Below, piece by piece: positions 1 to 7,494 of a stretch of DNA of 13,529 nucleotides (its first letter is position 1; the number at the start of each line of letters is the position of its first letter). The stretch lies in the NCBI GenBank assembly GCA_002375765.1, contig DFMV01000039.1:1-13529 (forward strand), in the 5' to 3' direction. The DNA is from Rhizobiales bacterium UBA3584 (GTDB lineage: Bacteria > Pseudomonadota > Alphaproteobacteria > Rhizobiales > Devosiaceae). A program made the position numbers and the translations under genes. The notes under the pieces are model-generated. The model searched no databases. It was not told the DNA's origin and saw only the letters and a program-made list of their open reading frames with translations.

Positions 1-2
1 AC

Positions 3-905
3 ATGTCCATTCTCGTCAATAAAGACACCAAGATCCTCGTGCAGGGCCTGACCGGCAAGACCGGCACGTTCCACACCGAACAGGCACTGGCCTATTACGG
101 CACCAAGATGGTCGGCGGCATCCACCCCAAAAAGGGCGGAGAAACCTGGACCGGCGCGGGCGGGGAGAACCTCCCCATCTTCGCAACCGTCGCCGAGGGC
201 AAGGAAAAGACCGGCGCGGACGCCTCGGTCATCTACGTGCCCCCCGCGGGCGCGGCCGATGCCATCATCGAGGCGATCGAAGCGGAAATTCCCTTCATCA
301 CCTGCATCACCGAAGGCATCCCGGTGTCCGACATGGTGCGCGTCAAGGCGCGGCTGGACCGCTCCAATTCGCGCCTGCTCGGCCCCAACTGCCCGGGCAT
401 TTTGACCCCGGAAGAATGCAAGATCGGCATCATGCCCGGTTCGATCTTCCGCAAGGGCTCGGTGGGCATTGTGTCGCGTTCGGGCACGCTTACATATGAA
501 GCCGTGTTCCAGACCACAAATGAAGGCCTTGGCCAGACAACGGCCGTCGGCATCGGCGGCGACCCGGTCAAGGGCACCGAATTCATCGACGTGCTCGAGA
601 TGTTCCTGGCGGACGACGCCACACAATCGATCATCATGATCGGCGAAATCGGCGGCTCGGCCGAAGAAGACGCCGCCCAGTTCCTGATCGACGAAGCCAA
701 AAAGGGGCGCTCCAAGCCCATGGCTGGCTTTATCGCGGGCCGCACCGCACCCAAGGGCAAGACCATGGGCCATGCGGGCGCCGTGGTCTCGGGTGGCAAG
801 GGCGATGCGGAATCGAAAATCGCTGCCATGGAAGCGGCGGGCATCAGGGTTTCCCCCTCGCCCGCGCGTCTGGGCACCACGCTGGTCGAAGTTCTCAAAG
901 GCTGA
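3..905 (+). CDS. sucD: Succinyl-CoA synthetase (ADP-forming) subunit alpha
   Basis: The alpha subunit of succinate-CoA ligase, a cytosolic TCA-cycle enzyme that interconverts succinyl-CoA and succinate with phosphorylation of a nucleotide; it works with the beta subunit SucC. The 300-residue length is normal for the family. Residues about 5-100 form the CoA-binding Rossmann domain, with the glycine-rich VQGLTGKTG near residues 13-21. GPNCPG lies at 127-132 and SRSGTLTYE at 158-166. The ligase domain carries [10 protein letters not shown] and the phosphohistidine loop [11 protein letters not shown], in which His257 should be the residue that becomes phosphorylated. The ATG at base 3 gives the expected N-terminus ([15 protein letters not shown]). 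The gene begins two bases into the window, so its ribosome-binding site and the expected upstream sucC cannot be seen. It heads the block sucD-sucA-sucB-lpd. Nothing is truncated. Identification is very secure. Confidence 0.98.
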   Translation: MSILVNKDTKILVQGLTGKTGTFHTEQALAYYGTKMVGGIHPKKGGETWTGAGGENLPIFATVAEGKEKTGADASVIYVPPAGAADAIIEAIEAEIPFITCITEGIPVSDMVRVKARLDRSNSRLLGPNCPGILTPEECKIGIMPGSIFRKGSVGIVSRSGTLTYEAVFQTTNEGLGQTTAVGIGGDPVKGTEFIDVLEMFLADDATQSIIMIGEIGGSAEEDAAQFLIDEAKKGRSKPMAGFIAGRTAPKGKTMGHAGAVVSGGKGDAESKIAAMEAAGIRVSPSPARLGTTLVEVLKG

Positions 906-926
906 GACACGGCAATGTTATCGGTG

Positions 927-946
927 ACCGGGACTTAGGTCCCGGT
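927..946 (+). repeat. Perfect 8-bp stem-loop downstream of sucD
   Basis: ACCGGGAC (927-934) pairs exactly with GTCCCGGT (939-946) around the loop TTAG. It lies 21 bases after the sucD stop. A C/A-rich stretch follows instead of T residues, so a classic Rho-independent terminator is unlikely. It may protect the 3' end of a processed sucCD message or act as an attenuator; both roles are inference. Confidence 0.65.
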
Positions 947-958
947 TAACCAAAACGA

Positions 959-973
959 GACGGCATCGCCGTC
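959..973 (+). repeat. Perfect 6-bp stem-loop in the sucD-sucA gap
   Basis: GACGGC (959-964) pairs exactly with GCCGTC (968-973) around the loop ATC. It is the second hairpin after the sucD stop, 12 bases beyond the first. No T tract follows. Its role is unknown. Confidence 0.55.
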
Positions 974-1006
974 ATAGTTCGACCGGAATTGGCGGCCCAT
1001 AGGTGG

Positions 1007-1054
1007 GTTTCCAGAAAAAGTGGTTACCACTTTTTCGGTTCGGAAACGCGACAA
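1007..1054 (+). repeat. Palindromic dispersed element, copy 1 (upstream of sucA)
   Basis: The core 1014-1036 is a perfect palindrome: an 11-base arm, GAAAAAGTGGT, then one central T, then ACCACTTTTTC. Outer arms GTTTCC (1007-1012) and GGAAAC (1042-1047) also pair, giving a long hairpin with a small internal loop. The tail CGCGACAA (1047-1054) and the string CGGTTCG recur in the same order in a second copy at 5426-5466. The plan (AGAAAAAGT, loop, ACTTTT, CGGTTCG, GCGACAA) resembles the short palindromic intergenic repeats scattered through Rhizobiales genomes. That family assignment is from memory. It lies 73 bases before sucA. Confidence 0.75.
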
Positions 1055-1096
1055 GGCAAAAACCGGCAACGGGCAGGTTGAACACATCTTTACTGA

Positions 1097-1113
1097 GGGG
1101 GATCGGGACCCCC
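1097..1113 (+). repeat. G5/C5 stem-loop next to the sucA ribosome-binding site
   Basis: Five G (1097-1101) can pair with five C (1109-1113) around the loop ATCGGGA. It sits 13 bases before the sucA start and just upstream of GAGAG (1118-1122). It could affect ribosome access or mark a processed 5' end of the sucAB message; this is inference. Confidence 0.45.
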
Positions 1114-1126
1114 AATCGAGAGCGAA

Positions 1127-4114
1127 ATGGCACGACAGGATCAGAACGAAGCGTTCCTCCTCACTTCTTTCCTTTATGGCGGCAACGCCGATTACATCGA
1201 CGCCTTGTACGCGCGCTACAAGTCCGATCCCAAAAGTGTCGATCCGAGCTGGGCGGAGTTTTTCGACAATCTCGCCGACAGTGCCGAGAGCGTCACCAAA
1301 AACGCCGAGGGGCCGAGCTGGCAGCGCTCTGATTGGCCGCGCACCACCAATGGCGAGATGATCTCGGCGCTCGATGGCAATTGGGGCGAAGTCGCTCTCA
1401 AGGCCCAGAAGGCGGTCACCGAAAAGGCGAAGGCCGGCGGCGAGCCGGTCTCCACCGAAGCGGTGATGCAGGCGACACGGGATTCGATCCACGCCATCAT
1501 GATGATCCGCGCCTATCGCATGCGCGGCCATCTGCACGCCAATCTCGATCCGCTCGGGCTGGAAAACCGCGAGGAAGCTCCCGAGCTCGATCCGGCGGCC
1601 TATGGCTTTTCAGAGGCCGATTACACCCGCGAAATTTTCATCGACAATTATCTCGGGCTCGAATTTGCCACCGTGCCCCAGATGCTCGAGATCCTGCGCC
1701 GCACCTATTGCGGCACGCTGGGCATCGAATTCATGCATATCTCCGATCCCGAGGCCAAGGCCTGGATCCAGGAACGCATCGAGGGCCCGGACAAGGAAAT
1801 CACCTTCACTCCCCAGGGCAAGCGGGCAATCCTCAATAAGCTGGCCGAAGCCGAAGGGTTCGAAAAGTTCCTCGACGTCAAATATACCGGCACCAAGCGG
1901 TTCGGTCTCGATGGCGGGGAATCGCTGATCCCGGCGCTCGAACAGATCGTCAAGCGCGGCGGTGCCCTGGGCGTTAGGGATATCGTTCTGGGCATGCCCC
2001 ATCGCGGGCGGCTGAACGTTCTGACCCAGTTGATGGCCAAACCGCATCGCGCGCTGTTTCACGAGTTCAAGGGTGGTGCGTTCTACCCTGACGATGTTGA
2101 AGGTTCGGGCGACGTCAAATATCACCTCGGCGCGTCATCGGACCGCGAGTTCGACGGCAATACGGTGCATCTGTCGCTGACCGCCAATCCCAGCCATCTC
2201 GAAATCGTCAACCCGGTTGTTCTGGGCAAGGCCCGCGCCAAGCAGGATCAGCTTTCGGCCAAGGATGGGCGCTTTGTCGCCGATACGCGGGACACCGACC
2301 GCACCGCGGTCCTGCCGCTGCTGCTGCATGGCGATGCAGCCTTTGCCGGGCAGGGCGTGGTGGCCGAATGTTTCGCGCTTTCGGGCCTCAAAGGGCACCG
2401 CACCGGCGGGTCGATCCATTTCGTGGTCAACAACCAGATCGGGTTCACCACCTCGCCGCACTTCTCGCGCTCGTCGCCCTATCCGACCGACGTGGCCAAG
2501 ATGATCGAGGCCCCGGTCTTCCATTGCAATGGGGACGATCCTGAAGCGGTGGTCTATGCCGCCAAGATCGCCACCGAATTCCGCCAGAAGTTCGGGCGGC
2601 CGGTGGTCATCGACATGTTCTGCTACCGCCGGTTCGGCCACAATGAAGGCGATGAACCGAGCTTTACCCAGCCGCTGATGTACAAGGCCATTCGCGGCCA
2701 CAAGACGACGCTGGAAATCTACGGCAACAAGCTGGTCGACGAAGGCGTTCTGAGCGCCGAGGAGTTCGATCAGCTCAAGGCCGACTGGCGCGCCAAGCTC
2801 GACAGTGAATTCGAGGCCGGGCAGGACTACCGGCCCAACAAGGCCGATTGGCTTGATGGCGCCTGGAAAAACATCAAGCTCGCCGAAGTCGATGGGCCGC
2901 GGCGCGGTGTCACCGGCATCGAGCTCGACAGGCTCAAATCGCTGGGCGAAAAGCTGACAAGCGTGCCGGGCGATTTCCATGCCCACCGCACCGTTCAGCG
3001 GTTCATGGACAACCGCAAGAAGATGATCACCGAAGGCGAGGGCATCGACTGGGCCACCGCCGAAGCGCTGGCTTTTGCCTCGCTGCTCGAAGACGGCCAC
3101 CCGGTCCGCCTTTCGGGGCAGGATGTGGAACGCGGCACGTTCTCCCAGCGCCATTCGGTGCTCTACGATCAGGAAAACGAATCCACGTTCACCCCGCTCA
3201 ACAATCTTGCGGAAAACCAGGCCCGTTACGAGGTCATCAACTCGCTGCTGTCGGAAGAAGCCGTGCTCGGGTTCGAATATGGCTATTCGCTGGCCGAGCC
3301 CAATGCGCTCACGGTCTGGGAAGCCCAGTTCGGCGATTTCGTCAACGGCGCGCAGGTGGTGATCGATCAGTTCATCTCCTCGGGCGAACGCAAATGGTTG
3401 CGCATGAGCGGGCTGGTGATGCTGTTGCCGCACGGCTATGAAGGTCAGGGCCCCGAGCATTCCTCGGCGCGTCCCGAGCGCTTCCTGCAGCTTTGCGCCG
3501 AAGACAACATGCAGGTGCTCAACTGCACCACCCCGGCCAATTATTTCCATGCGCTGCGCCGGCAACTCAAACGCGATTTCCGCAAGCCGCTGATCATCAT
3601 GACGCCCAAATCGCTGCTGCGGCACAAGCGGGCGGTCTCGGGTCTGGCCGAAATGGGGTCGGATACGTTCTTCCATCGCCTGCTCTGGGACGATGCCGAA
3701 GCACCCGGCCTGCCCAAGACCGAGATCAACCTGGTCGGCGACGACAAGATCCGGCGCGTGGTGATCTGCACGGGCAAGGTCTATTACGATTTGCTCGAGG
3801 ATCGCGAGAAACGCGGCATCAACGACGTCTATCTGATGCGCCTCGAACAGCTCTACCCGTTCCCCGCCAAGGCGCTGATCGACGAGCTGAGCCGGTTTAC
3901 CAACGCAGAAGTCGTCTGGTGTCAGGAAGAGCCCAAGAACATGGGCGCATGGTCGTTCGTTCAGCCCTATATCGAATGGGTGCTCGAGCAGATGGGCCGT
4001 CCGGGCGGACGCCCGCGCTATGTTGGCCGTCCGGCCTCGGCCTCCACGGCCACCGGCCTGATGCGCACCCATGTCGCCCAGCTGCAGGCCTTCCTCGACG
4101 AAGCCTTCGAGTAA
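1127..4114 (+). CDS. sucA: 2-Oxoglutarate dehydrogenase E1 component
   Basis: The thiamine-diphosphate-dependent E1 subunit decarboxylates 2-oxoglutarate and passes the succinyl group to the lipoyl arm of SucB, committing carbon to succinyl-CoA in the cytosol. At 995 residues it matches alphaproteobacterial homologues and is longer than the 933-residue E. coli enzyme. Order of parts: an N-terminal E2-binding segment (about 10-50, containing SFLYGGNADYIDALYARY); the E1 core with GMPHRGRLNVL at 289-299, His292 being the expected catalytic histidine; the thiamine-diphosphate/Mg motif HGDAAFAGQGV from 401, ending with Asn435-Asn436; RFGHNEGDEPSF; a transketolase-like pyrimidine-binding domain with HGYEGQGPEHSSARPERF at 769-786; and the C-terminal domain with RLEQLYPFP. 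The start ATG at 1127 is preceded by GAGAG (1118-1122). A long leader with four hairpins separates it from sucD, and sucB follows after 66 bases. All key residues look intact. Confidence 0.99.
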   Translation: MARQDQNEAFLLTSFLYGGNADYIDALYARYKSDPKSVDPSWAEFFDNLADSAESVTKNAEGPSWQRSDWPRTTNGEMISALDGNWGEVALKAQKAVTEKAKAGGEPVSTEAVMQATRDSIHAIMMIRAYRMRGHLHANLDPLGLENREEAPELDPAAYGFSEADYTREIFIDNYLGLEFATVPQMLEILRRTYCGTLGIEFMHISDPEAKAWIQERIEGPDKEITFTPQGKRAILNKLAEAEGFEKFLDVKYTGTKRFGLDGGESLIPALEQIVKRGGALGVRDIVLGMPHRGRLNVLTQLMAKPHRALFHEFKGGAFYPDDVEGSGDVKYHLGASSDREFDGNTVHLSLTANPSHLEIVNPVVLGKARAKQDQLSAKDGRFVADTRDTDRTAVLPLLLHGDAAFAGQGVVAECFALSGLKGHRTGGSIHFVVNNQIGFTTSPHFSRSSPYPTDVAKMIEAPVFHCNGDDPEAVVYAAKIATEFRQKFGRPVVIDMFCYRRFGHNEGDEPSFTQPLMYKAIRGHKTTLEIYGNKLVDEGVLSAEEFDQLKADWRAKLDSEFEAGQDYRPNKADWLDGAWKNIKLAEVDGPRRGVTGIELDRLKSLGEKLTSVPGDFHAHRTVQRFMDNRKKMITEGEGIDWATAEALAFASLLEDGHPVRLSGQDVERGTFSQRHSVLYDQENESTFTPLNNLAENQARYEVINSLLSEEAVLGFEYGYSLAEPNALTVWEAQFGDFVNGAQVVIDQFISSGERKWLRMSGLVMLLPHGYEGQGPEHSSARPERFLQLCAEDNMQVLNCTTPANYFHALRRQLKRDFRKPLIIMTPKSLLRHKRAVSGLAEMGSDTFFHRLLWDDAEAPGLPKTEINLVGDDKIRRVVICTGKVYYDLLEDREKRGINDVYLMRLEQLYPFPAKALIDELSRFTNAEVVWCQEEPKNMGAWSFVQPYIEWVLEQMGRPGGRPRYVGRPASASTATGLMRTHVAQLQAFLDEAFE

Positions 4115-4135
4115 GCCCGAACCGAGATTGACGAA

Positions 4136-4150
4136 CCCGGCGCTGCCGGG
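4136..4150 (+). repeat. Perfect 6-bp stem-loop between sucA and sucB
   Basis: CCCGGC (4136-4141) pairs exactly with GCCGGG (4145-4150) around the loop GCT, in the 66-base gap between the two genes. No T tract follows. It could tune the relative stability of the sucA and sucB messages; this is inference. The sucB ribosome-binding site lies 16 bases beyond it. Confidence 0.5.
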
Positions 4151-4165
4151 ACCCCAAAGCGAATT

Positions 4166-4172
4166 GGAAGGA
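4166..4172 (+). promoter_or_regulatory. Ribosome-binding site of sucB
   Basis: GGAAGGA lies eight bases before the ATG at 4181. It is a strong Shine-Dalgarno sequence, and it fixes the sucB start at the N-terminus expected for the lipoyl domain. Confidence 0.75.
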
Positions 4173-4180
4173 TACGAGAG

Positions 4181-5416
4181 ATGTCCACTGAAGTCCGCGT
4201 CCCGACCCTGGGCGAAAGCGTTACCGAAGCCACGATCGGGCAATGGTTCAAAAAGGTCGGCGACGCCGTTTCGGCCGACGAGCCCATTGTCGAGCTTGAA
4301 ACCGACAAGGTGACCATCGAGGTTCCGGCGCCGGTGTCTGGCACGCTCGAAGCGATTTCGGTCAATGAGGGCGATACCGTGGAAGTCGGCGCGCTGATCG
4401 CCGCGATTGCTGCCGGCGCCGCCCCGGCCAAATCGGCCGAGGCGCCCAAGGAAGAGCCCAAGGCCGAAGCCCCCAAGGCCGAGGCGGCCAAGCCTGCCGA
4501 AGCGCCCGCTCCCGCCGCCAAGACCGAAATGCCGCCCGCACCGTCCGCCGCCAAGCTGATGGCAGAGCGTGACGTCGATCCGTCCTCGGTTTCGGGTTCG
4601 GGCAAGCGCGGCCAGGTTCTGAAGGAAGATGTGCTCAAGGCGCTCGACAATACCGGCCCGGCCAAGGTCGAGGCGCCGGCTCCTGCCGCACCGCGCGCCG
4701 CACGGGCAGAGAATCAGGGCGGCGAAGAGCGGGTCAAGATGACCCGTCTGCGCCAGACCATCGCCAAGCGTCTGAAGGATGCCCAGAACTCGGCCGCCAT
4801 GCTCACCACCTTCAACGAGGTGGACATGAAGCCGGTCATGGATCTGCGCAATTCCTACAAGGAACTGTTCGAGAAAAAGCACGGCGTCAAACTGGGCTTC
4901 ATGGGCTTTTTCACCAAGGCCGTTGTCCATGCGCTCAAGGAAATCCCGGCGGTCAATGCAGAGATCGACGGCACCGACATCATCTACAAGAACTTCGCCC
5001 ATATCGGCGTTGCCGTGGGCACCGAAAAGGGCCTCGTCGTCCCGGTGGTGCGTGACGCCGACCAGATGACCATTGCCGAGATCGAAAAGGAAATCTCCCG
5101 GCTCGGACGCGCGGCGCGCGATGGCCAGCTTTCGATGGCCGATATGCAGGGGGGCACCTTCACCATCTCCAATGGCGGCGTTTACGGCTCGCTGATGAGC
5201 ACCCCGATCCTCAATGCCCCCCAGTCGGGCATTCTGGGCATGCACAAGATCCAGGAACGCCCCGTGGTTGTCGGCGGTCAGGTCGTTATCCGCCCGATGA
5301 TGTATCTGGCGCTCTCCTACGATCACCGGATTGTCGATGGCAAGGAAGCGGTCACCTTCCTGGTTCGCGTCAAGGAAAGCCTCGAGGATCCGCAGCGGCT
5401 GGTGCTGGATCTTTAG
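4181..5416 (+). CDS. sucB: Dihydrolipoyllysine succinyltransferase, E2 of the 2-oxoglutarate dehydrogenase complex
   Basis: The E2 core subunit transfers the succinyl group from E1 via a swinging lipoyl arm to CoA. At 411 residues it has a single lipoyl domain, usual for SucB, whereas pyruvate dehydrogenase E2 often has more. The lipoyl domain spans about 2-76, with the lipoylated Lys43 in [10 protein letters not shown] flexible linker rich in Ala, Pro, Glu and Lys runs from about 80 to 120. The peripheral-subunit-binding domain is at about 121-155 ([17 protein letters not shown], then [11 protein letters not shown]). After a second Ala/Pro linker comes the catalytic acyltransferase domain (about 186-411), with the active-site motif DHRIVDG holding His382 and Asp386. 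Placement straight after sucA decides for the succinyl rather than acetyl enzyme. The dispersed element copy 2 begins ten bases after the stop codon. Confidence 0.98.
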   Translation: MSTEVRVPTLGESVTEATIGQWFKKVGDAVSADEPIVELETDKVTIEVPAPVSGTLEAISVNEGDTVEVGALIAAIAAGAAPAKSAEAPKEEPKAEAPKAEAAKPAEAPAPAAKTEMPPAPSAAKLMAERDVDPSSVSGSGKRGQVLKEDVLKALDNTGPAKVEAPAPAAPRAARAENQGGEERVKMTRLRQTIAKRLKDAQNSAAMLTTFNEVDMKPVMDLRNSYKELFEKKHGVKLGFMGFFTKAVVHALKEIPAVNAEIDGTDIIYKNFAHIGVAVGTEKGLVVPVVRDADQMTIAEIEKEISRLGRAARDGQLSMADMQGGTFTISNGGVYGSLMSTPILNAPQSGILGMHKIQERPVVVGGQVVIRPMMYLALSYDHRIVDGKEAVTFLVRVKESLEDPQRLVLDL

Positions 5417-5425
5417 AGCACGGGC

Positions 5426-5466
5426 AGAAAAAGTTGCAGACTTTTCCGGTTCGATCCGCGCGACAA
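5426..5466 (+). repeat. Palindromic dispersed element, copy 2 (downstream of sucB)
   Basis: It shares AGAAAAAGT, then ACTTTT, CGGTTCG and GCGACAA in the same order and orientation as the element at 1007-1054. The hairpin is weaker here: AAAAGT (5429-5434) pairs with ACTTTT (5440-5445) across a five-base loop. The element begins ten bases after the sucB stop, a typical position for rhizobial intergenic palindromes as I remember them. The preceding AGAGCA (5415-5420) may belong to it. Together the two copies bracket sucAB as direct repeats about 4.4 kb apart. Confidence 0.7.
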
Positions 5467-5473
5467 GCAGGAA

Positions 5474-5497
5474 CCTGGAGCGCAGCGCCAGGATTTT
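5474..5497 (+). terminator. Possible weak terminator after sucB
   Basis: CCTGG (5474-5478) pairs with CCAGG (5488-5492), and the GC-rich interior can add pairs if one A is bulged. ATTTT follows directly. The T run is short, so this may terminate only part of the transcripts and let others read into the downstream membrane-protein gene and lpd. It could equally be part of the adjacent dispersed element. Confidence 0.35.
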
Positions 5498-5502
5498 GGA
5501 CA

Positions 5503-5549
5503 GTCCATTGGGCGTCGGGGCGCTGTGCACCGAGGGTCCAATGGGCGTC
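5503..5549 (+). repeat. 14-base direct repeat whose core is also an inverted pair
   Basis: GTCCATTGGGCGTC (5503-5516) recurs as GTCCAATGGGCGTC (5536-5549) with one difference, 33 bases apart start to start. Because of that difference, CCATTGG (5505-5511) and CCAATGG (5538-5544) are exact reverse complements. The pair lies 36 bases before the start of the next gene. It could be a paired protein-binding site or an RNA hairpin with a 26-base loop. I do not recognise a known operator. Confidence 0.5.
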
Positions 5550-5584
5550 AGTCCGGCCCGAACAGGCTCTAAGGGGGGTCATCA

Positions 5585-5974
5585 ATGACCTTTGAGTTAT
5601 GGATGGTTGTCGCCTCGGTCGTGCTGCTTTTTGCGCAGATCACCATCCAGGCGCTTCTTTTGACCGAGCAGTTGGGCCGCGAATACAATGCCGGTCCGCG
5701 CGATGAGGGCACGCCTCTCACCGGCCGTGCCGGGCGGGCCAAGCGCATGGTCGAGAACTATCTCGAGACCTATCCCGCCTTTATCGCCCTGGCGCTGGCG
5801 GTGGTGGTCTCGAATGGTTCGGACTGGCTGACCCTGGGTGGTTCCGGGCTCTATATCGTGGGCCGCATCGTCTATATTCCCCTTTATCTTCAAGGGATTG
5901 CCTATTTCCGCTCCATGGTCTGGATCCTCGCCTCGCTGGGACTGGTCGCCATGACAATCGGGCTGATCGTCTGA
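5585..5974 (+). CDS. MAPEG-family small integral membrane protein
   Basis: A 129-residue, four-helix inner-membrane protein of the MAPEG family (membrane-associated proteins in eicosanoid and glutathione metabolism). Helices are predicted by eye at about 5-27, 60-80, 84-103 and 108-128. The family signature is the loop and second helix RAKRMVENYLETYPAF at 51-66, followed by GRIVYIPLYLQGIAYFRS. Eukaryotic members are glutathione transferases or leukotriene enzymes; for bacterial relatives of this short type no substrate is established, so the reaction here is unknown. The ATG is preceded by a strong AAGGGGGG (5571-5578). The gene is inserted between sucB and lpd in the same direction, 168 bases after sucB and 40 before lpd, so it is probably co-transcribed with lpd. 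Family assignment is confident; function is not. Confidence 0.88.
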   Translation: MTFELWMVVASVVLLFAQITIQALLLTEQLGREYNAGPRDEGTPLTGRAGRAKRMVENYLETYPAFIALALAVVVSNGSDWLTLGGSGLYIVGRIVYIPLYLQGIAYFRSMVWILASLGLVAMTIGLIV

Positions 5975-6006
5975 GACAGCCACAAACAACTGACTGAGTT
6001 GAGGAC

Positions 6007-6015
6007 ATGAACTGA
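6007..6015 (+). other. Two-codon start-stop element overlapping the lpd start
   Basis: ATG AAC TGA (6007-6015) shares its last A with the lpd ATG (6015-6017), and GAGGA (6001-6005) lies before both. A ribosome starting at the first ATG would stop and could restart at lpd. The first ATG is only one base after GAGGA, too close for good initiation, so this is most likely chance. Confidence 0.2.
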
Positions 6016-7421
6016 TGGCCGACACATTTGATCTCACCATAATCGGCACCGGACCGGGCGGCTATGTCTGCGCCGTTCGCGCCGCACAGCTTGGCATGAA
6101 GGTCGCCGTTGTCGAGAAATGGCCGAGTTTCGGGGGCACCTGCCTCAATATCGGCTGCATCCCGTCCAAGGCGCTGCTGCACGCTTCGGAAATGTTTGAG
6201 GAAGCCGGCCACACCTTTCCCCAGCTCGGCATCGAGGTCGGCGCGCCCAAACTCAACCTGTCCGCCATGATGGCCCATAAGGACGATACCGTTGCCTCCA
6301 ACACGGGCGGCATCGAATATCTGTTCAAAAAGAACAAGATAACTGCCTTTAGAGGCACCGGCAGGATTGCCGCGCAGGGCAAGGTGACCGTCACCGCCGA
6401 GGATGGTTCGGCAACCGACATCGAAACCAAGAACATCGTCATCGCCACCGGTTCGGTGTCGGCCAATTTGCCGGGCATAGAGATTGACGAAGAGAAAATC
6501 GTCACTTCGACCGGAGCCCTCAAACTCGATAAGGTGCCAGATAACCTGCTGGTTATCGGTGCCGGCGTCATCGGCCTCGAACTCGGTTCGGTCTGGGCCC
6601 GCCTCGGCGCCAAGGTCACGGTCGTCGAATTCCTCGATCGCATCCTGCCCGGCATGGATCTCGACGTGGCCAAACAGTTCCAGAGAATGCTGTCAAAACA
6701 AGGGTTTGACTTCAAACTCGGCACCAAGGTCACCGGCATCGAAAAGACCGAATCGGGTCTGGTTGCCACCCTCGAACCCGCCGCGGGCGGCGAGGCATCG
6801 ACGCTGCAAACCGACATCGCCCTGGTCTCGATCGGCCGCGTTCCCTTCACCGACGGGCTCGGGCTCGACGATCTGGGCATCGAGCGCGACAAGCGCGGCC
6901 GGGTCGTAACCGACGGACATTACAAGACAAATCTCGACGGGATCTATGCGATCGGGGATGTGATCGCCGGTCCGATGCTGGCCCACAAGGCCGAGGATGA
7001 GGGCATCGCCATCGCCGAAATCCTCGCTGGACAGGCGGGACATGTGAATTATTCCGTTATCCCCGGCGTGGTTTACACCAACCCCGAAGTCGCCTCGGTC
7101 GGCAAGACCGAAGAAGACCTCAAGGCCGAGGGCATTGCTTACAAGGCGGCGAAATTTCCCTTTACCGCCAATGGCCGTGCCAAGGCGATGCTGGCCCCGC
7201 AGGGGTTCGTCAAGATCCTTGCGGACAAGGAAACCGACCGGGTTCTGGGCTGTCACATCGTGGGTAAGGGCGCTGGCGAAATGATCCACGAAGCCGCTGT
7301 GCTGATGGAATTTGGTGGCTCGGCCGAGGATCTTGCCCGCACCTGCCATGCCCATCCCACCATGAGCGAAGCAGTGCGCGAGGCCGCGCTGGGGCTTGGC
7401 GACGGGTCGATCCACATCTAG
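6015..7421 (+). CDS. lpd: Dihydrolipoyl dehydrogenase (E3)
   Basis: The FAD-dependent E3 reoxidises the dihydrolipoyl arm of SucB and passes electrons to NAD+, completing the 2-oxoglutarate dehydrogenase cycle. At 468 residues it has family length. The FAD-binding GTGPGGY lies at about 12-18. The redox-active disulfide [16 protein letters not shown] has Cys43 and Cys48. The NAD-binding GAGVIG is at 182-187. A second FAD contact, [20 protein letters not shown], lies in the middle, and the C-terminal dimer domain carries HAHPTMSE with the catalytic pair His447 and Glu452. The ribosome-binding site is GAGGA (6001-6005), nine bases before the ATG. The position after sucA and sucB assigns it to this complex, although E3 may also serve pyruvate dehydrogenase or glycine cleavage; a second lpd elsewhere would not be surprising. 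A strong terminator follows 23 bases after the stop. Confidence 0.98.
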   Translation: MADTFDLTIIGTGPGGYVCAVRAAQLGMKVAVVEKWPSFGGTCLNIGCIPSKALLHASEMFEEAGHTFPQLGIEVGAPKLNLSAMMAHKDDTVASNTGGIEYLFKKNKITAFRGTGRIAAQGKVTVTAEDGSATDIETKNIVIATGSVSANLPGIEIDEEKIVTSTGALKLDKVPDNLLVIGAGVIGLELGSVWARLGAKVTVVEFLDRILPGMDLDVAKQFQRMLSKQGFDFKLGTKVTGIEKTESGLVATLEPAAGGEASTLQTDIALVSIGRVPFTDGLGLDDLGIERDKRGRVVTDGHYKTNLDGIYAIGDVIAGPMLAHKAEDEGIAIAEILAGQAGHVNYSVIPGVVYTNPEVASVGKTEEDLKAEGIAYKAAKFPFTANGRAKAMLAPQGFVKILADKETDRVLGCHIVGKGAGEMIHEAAVLMEFGGSAEDLARTCHAHPTMSEAVREAALGLGDGSIHI

Positions 7422-7444
7422 CGCTCAATCTGCGTCACGCATAA

Positions 7445-7476
7445 AAAAGGCCGCATCCCCAGGGATGCGGCCTTTT
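7445..7476. terminator. Bidirectional Rho-independent terminator between lpd and the repeat-protein gene
   Basis: AAAAGGCCGCATCCC (7445-7459) is the exact reverse complement of GGGATGCGGCCTTTT (7462-7476), with CA between. In practice the last C:G pair probably opens to make a four-base loop. Read on the + strand the stem ends in TTTT; read on the - strand it ends in six T, from the A run 7443-7448. It therefore can stop transcription from lpd and from the convergent operon ending at 7495. Confidence 0.93.
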
Positions 7477-7494
7477 CATTTGCAGCGATGACGC

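Larger units (their letters stand above)
906..1126 (+). other. sucD-sucA intergenic region with four consecutive hairpins
   Basis: This 221-base gap has no plausible gene but much inverted-repeat structure. Stem 927-934/939-946 has 8 bp and a four-base TTAG loop. Stem 959-964/968-973 has 6 bp and a three-base loop. A long palindromic element occupies 1007-1047. Stem 1097-1101/1109-1113 is five G:C pairs around a seven-base loop, ending just before the GAGAG (1118-1122) that is the likely sucA ribosome-binding site. None of the stems is followed by a run of T, so they do not look like intrinsic terminators. They could be mRNA processing or stability structures between sucD and sucA. I found no convincing promoter here, but the length would allow sucA its own one. 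Confidence 0.75.

Noticed and set aside
233..910. A 225-codon - strand frame opposite sucD.
   Set aside because: It is antisense to sucD, rich in Pro, Ser, Met and Ala, and has no family resemblance; it is a codon-bias shadow.
2135..5530. A 1131-codon open frame on the - strand across sucA, sucB and the gap after it.
   Set aside because: It lies antisense to two secure genes. Its product is a low-complexity Gly/Arg/Asp/His-rich string without a recognisable domain, as expected from GC-rich codon bias in the sense genes. It has no independent support.
6007..6015. ATG AAC TGA overlapping the lpd start as a possible regulatory mini-ORF.
   Set aside because: The first ATG is one base after the Shine-Dalgarno core, too close for efficient use, and such strings arise often by chance. 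It is listed only as a low-confidence feature.
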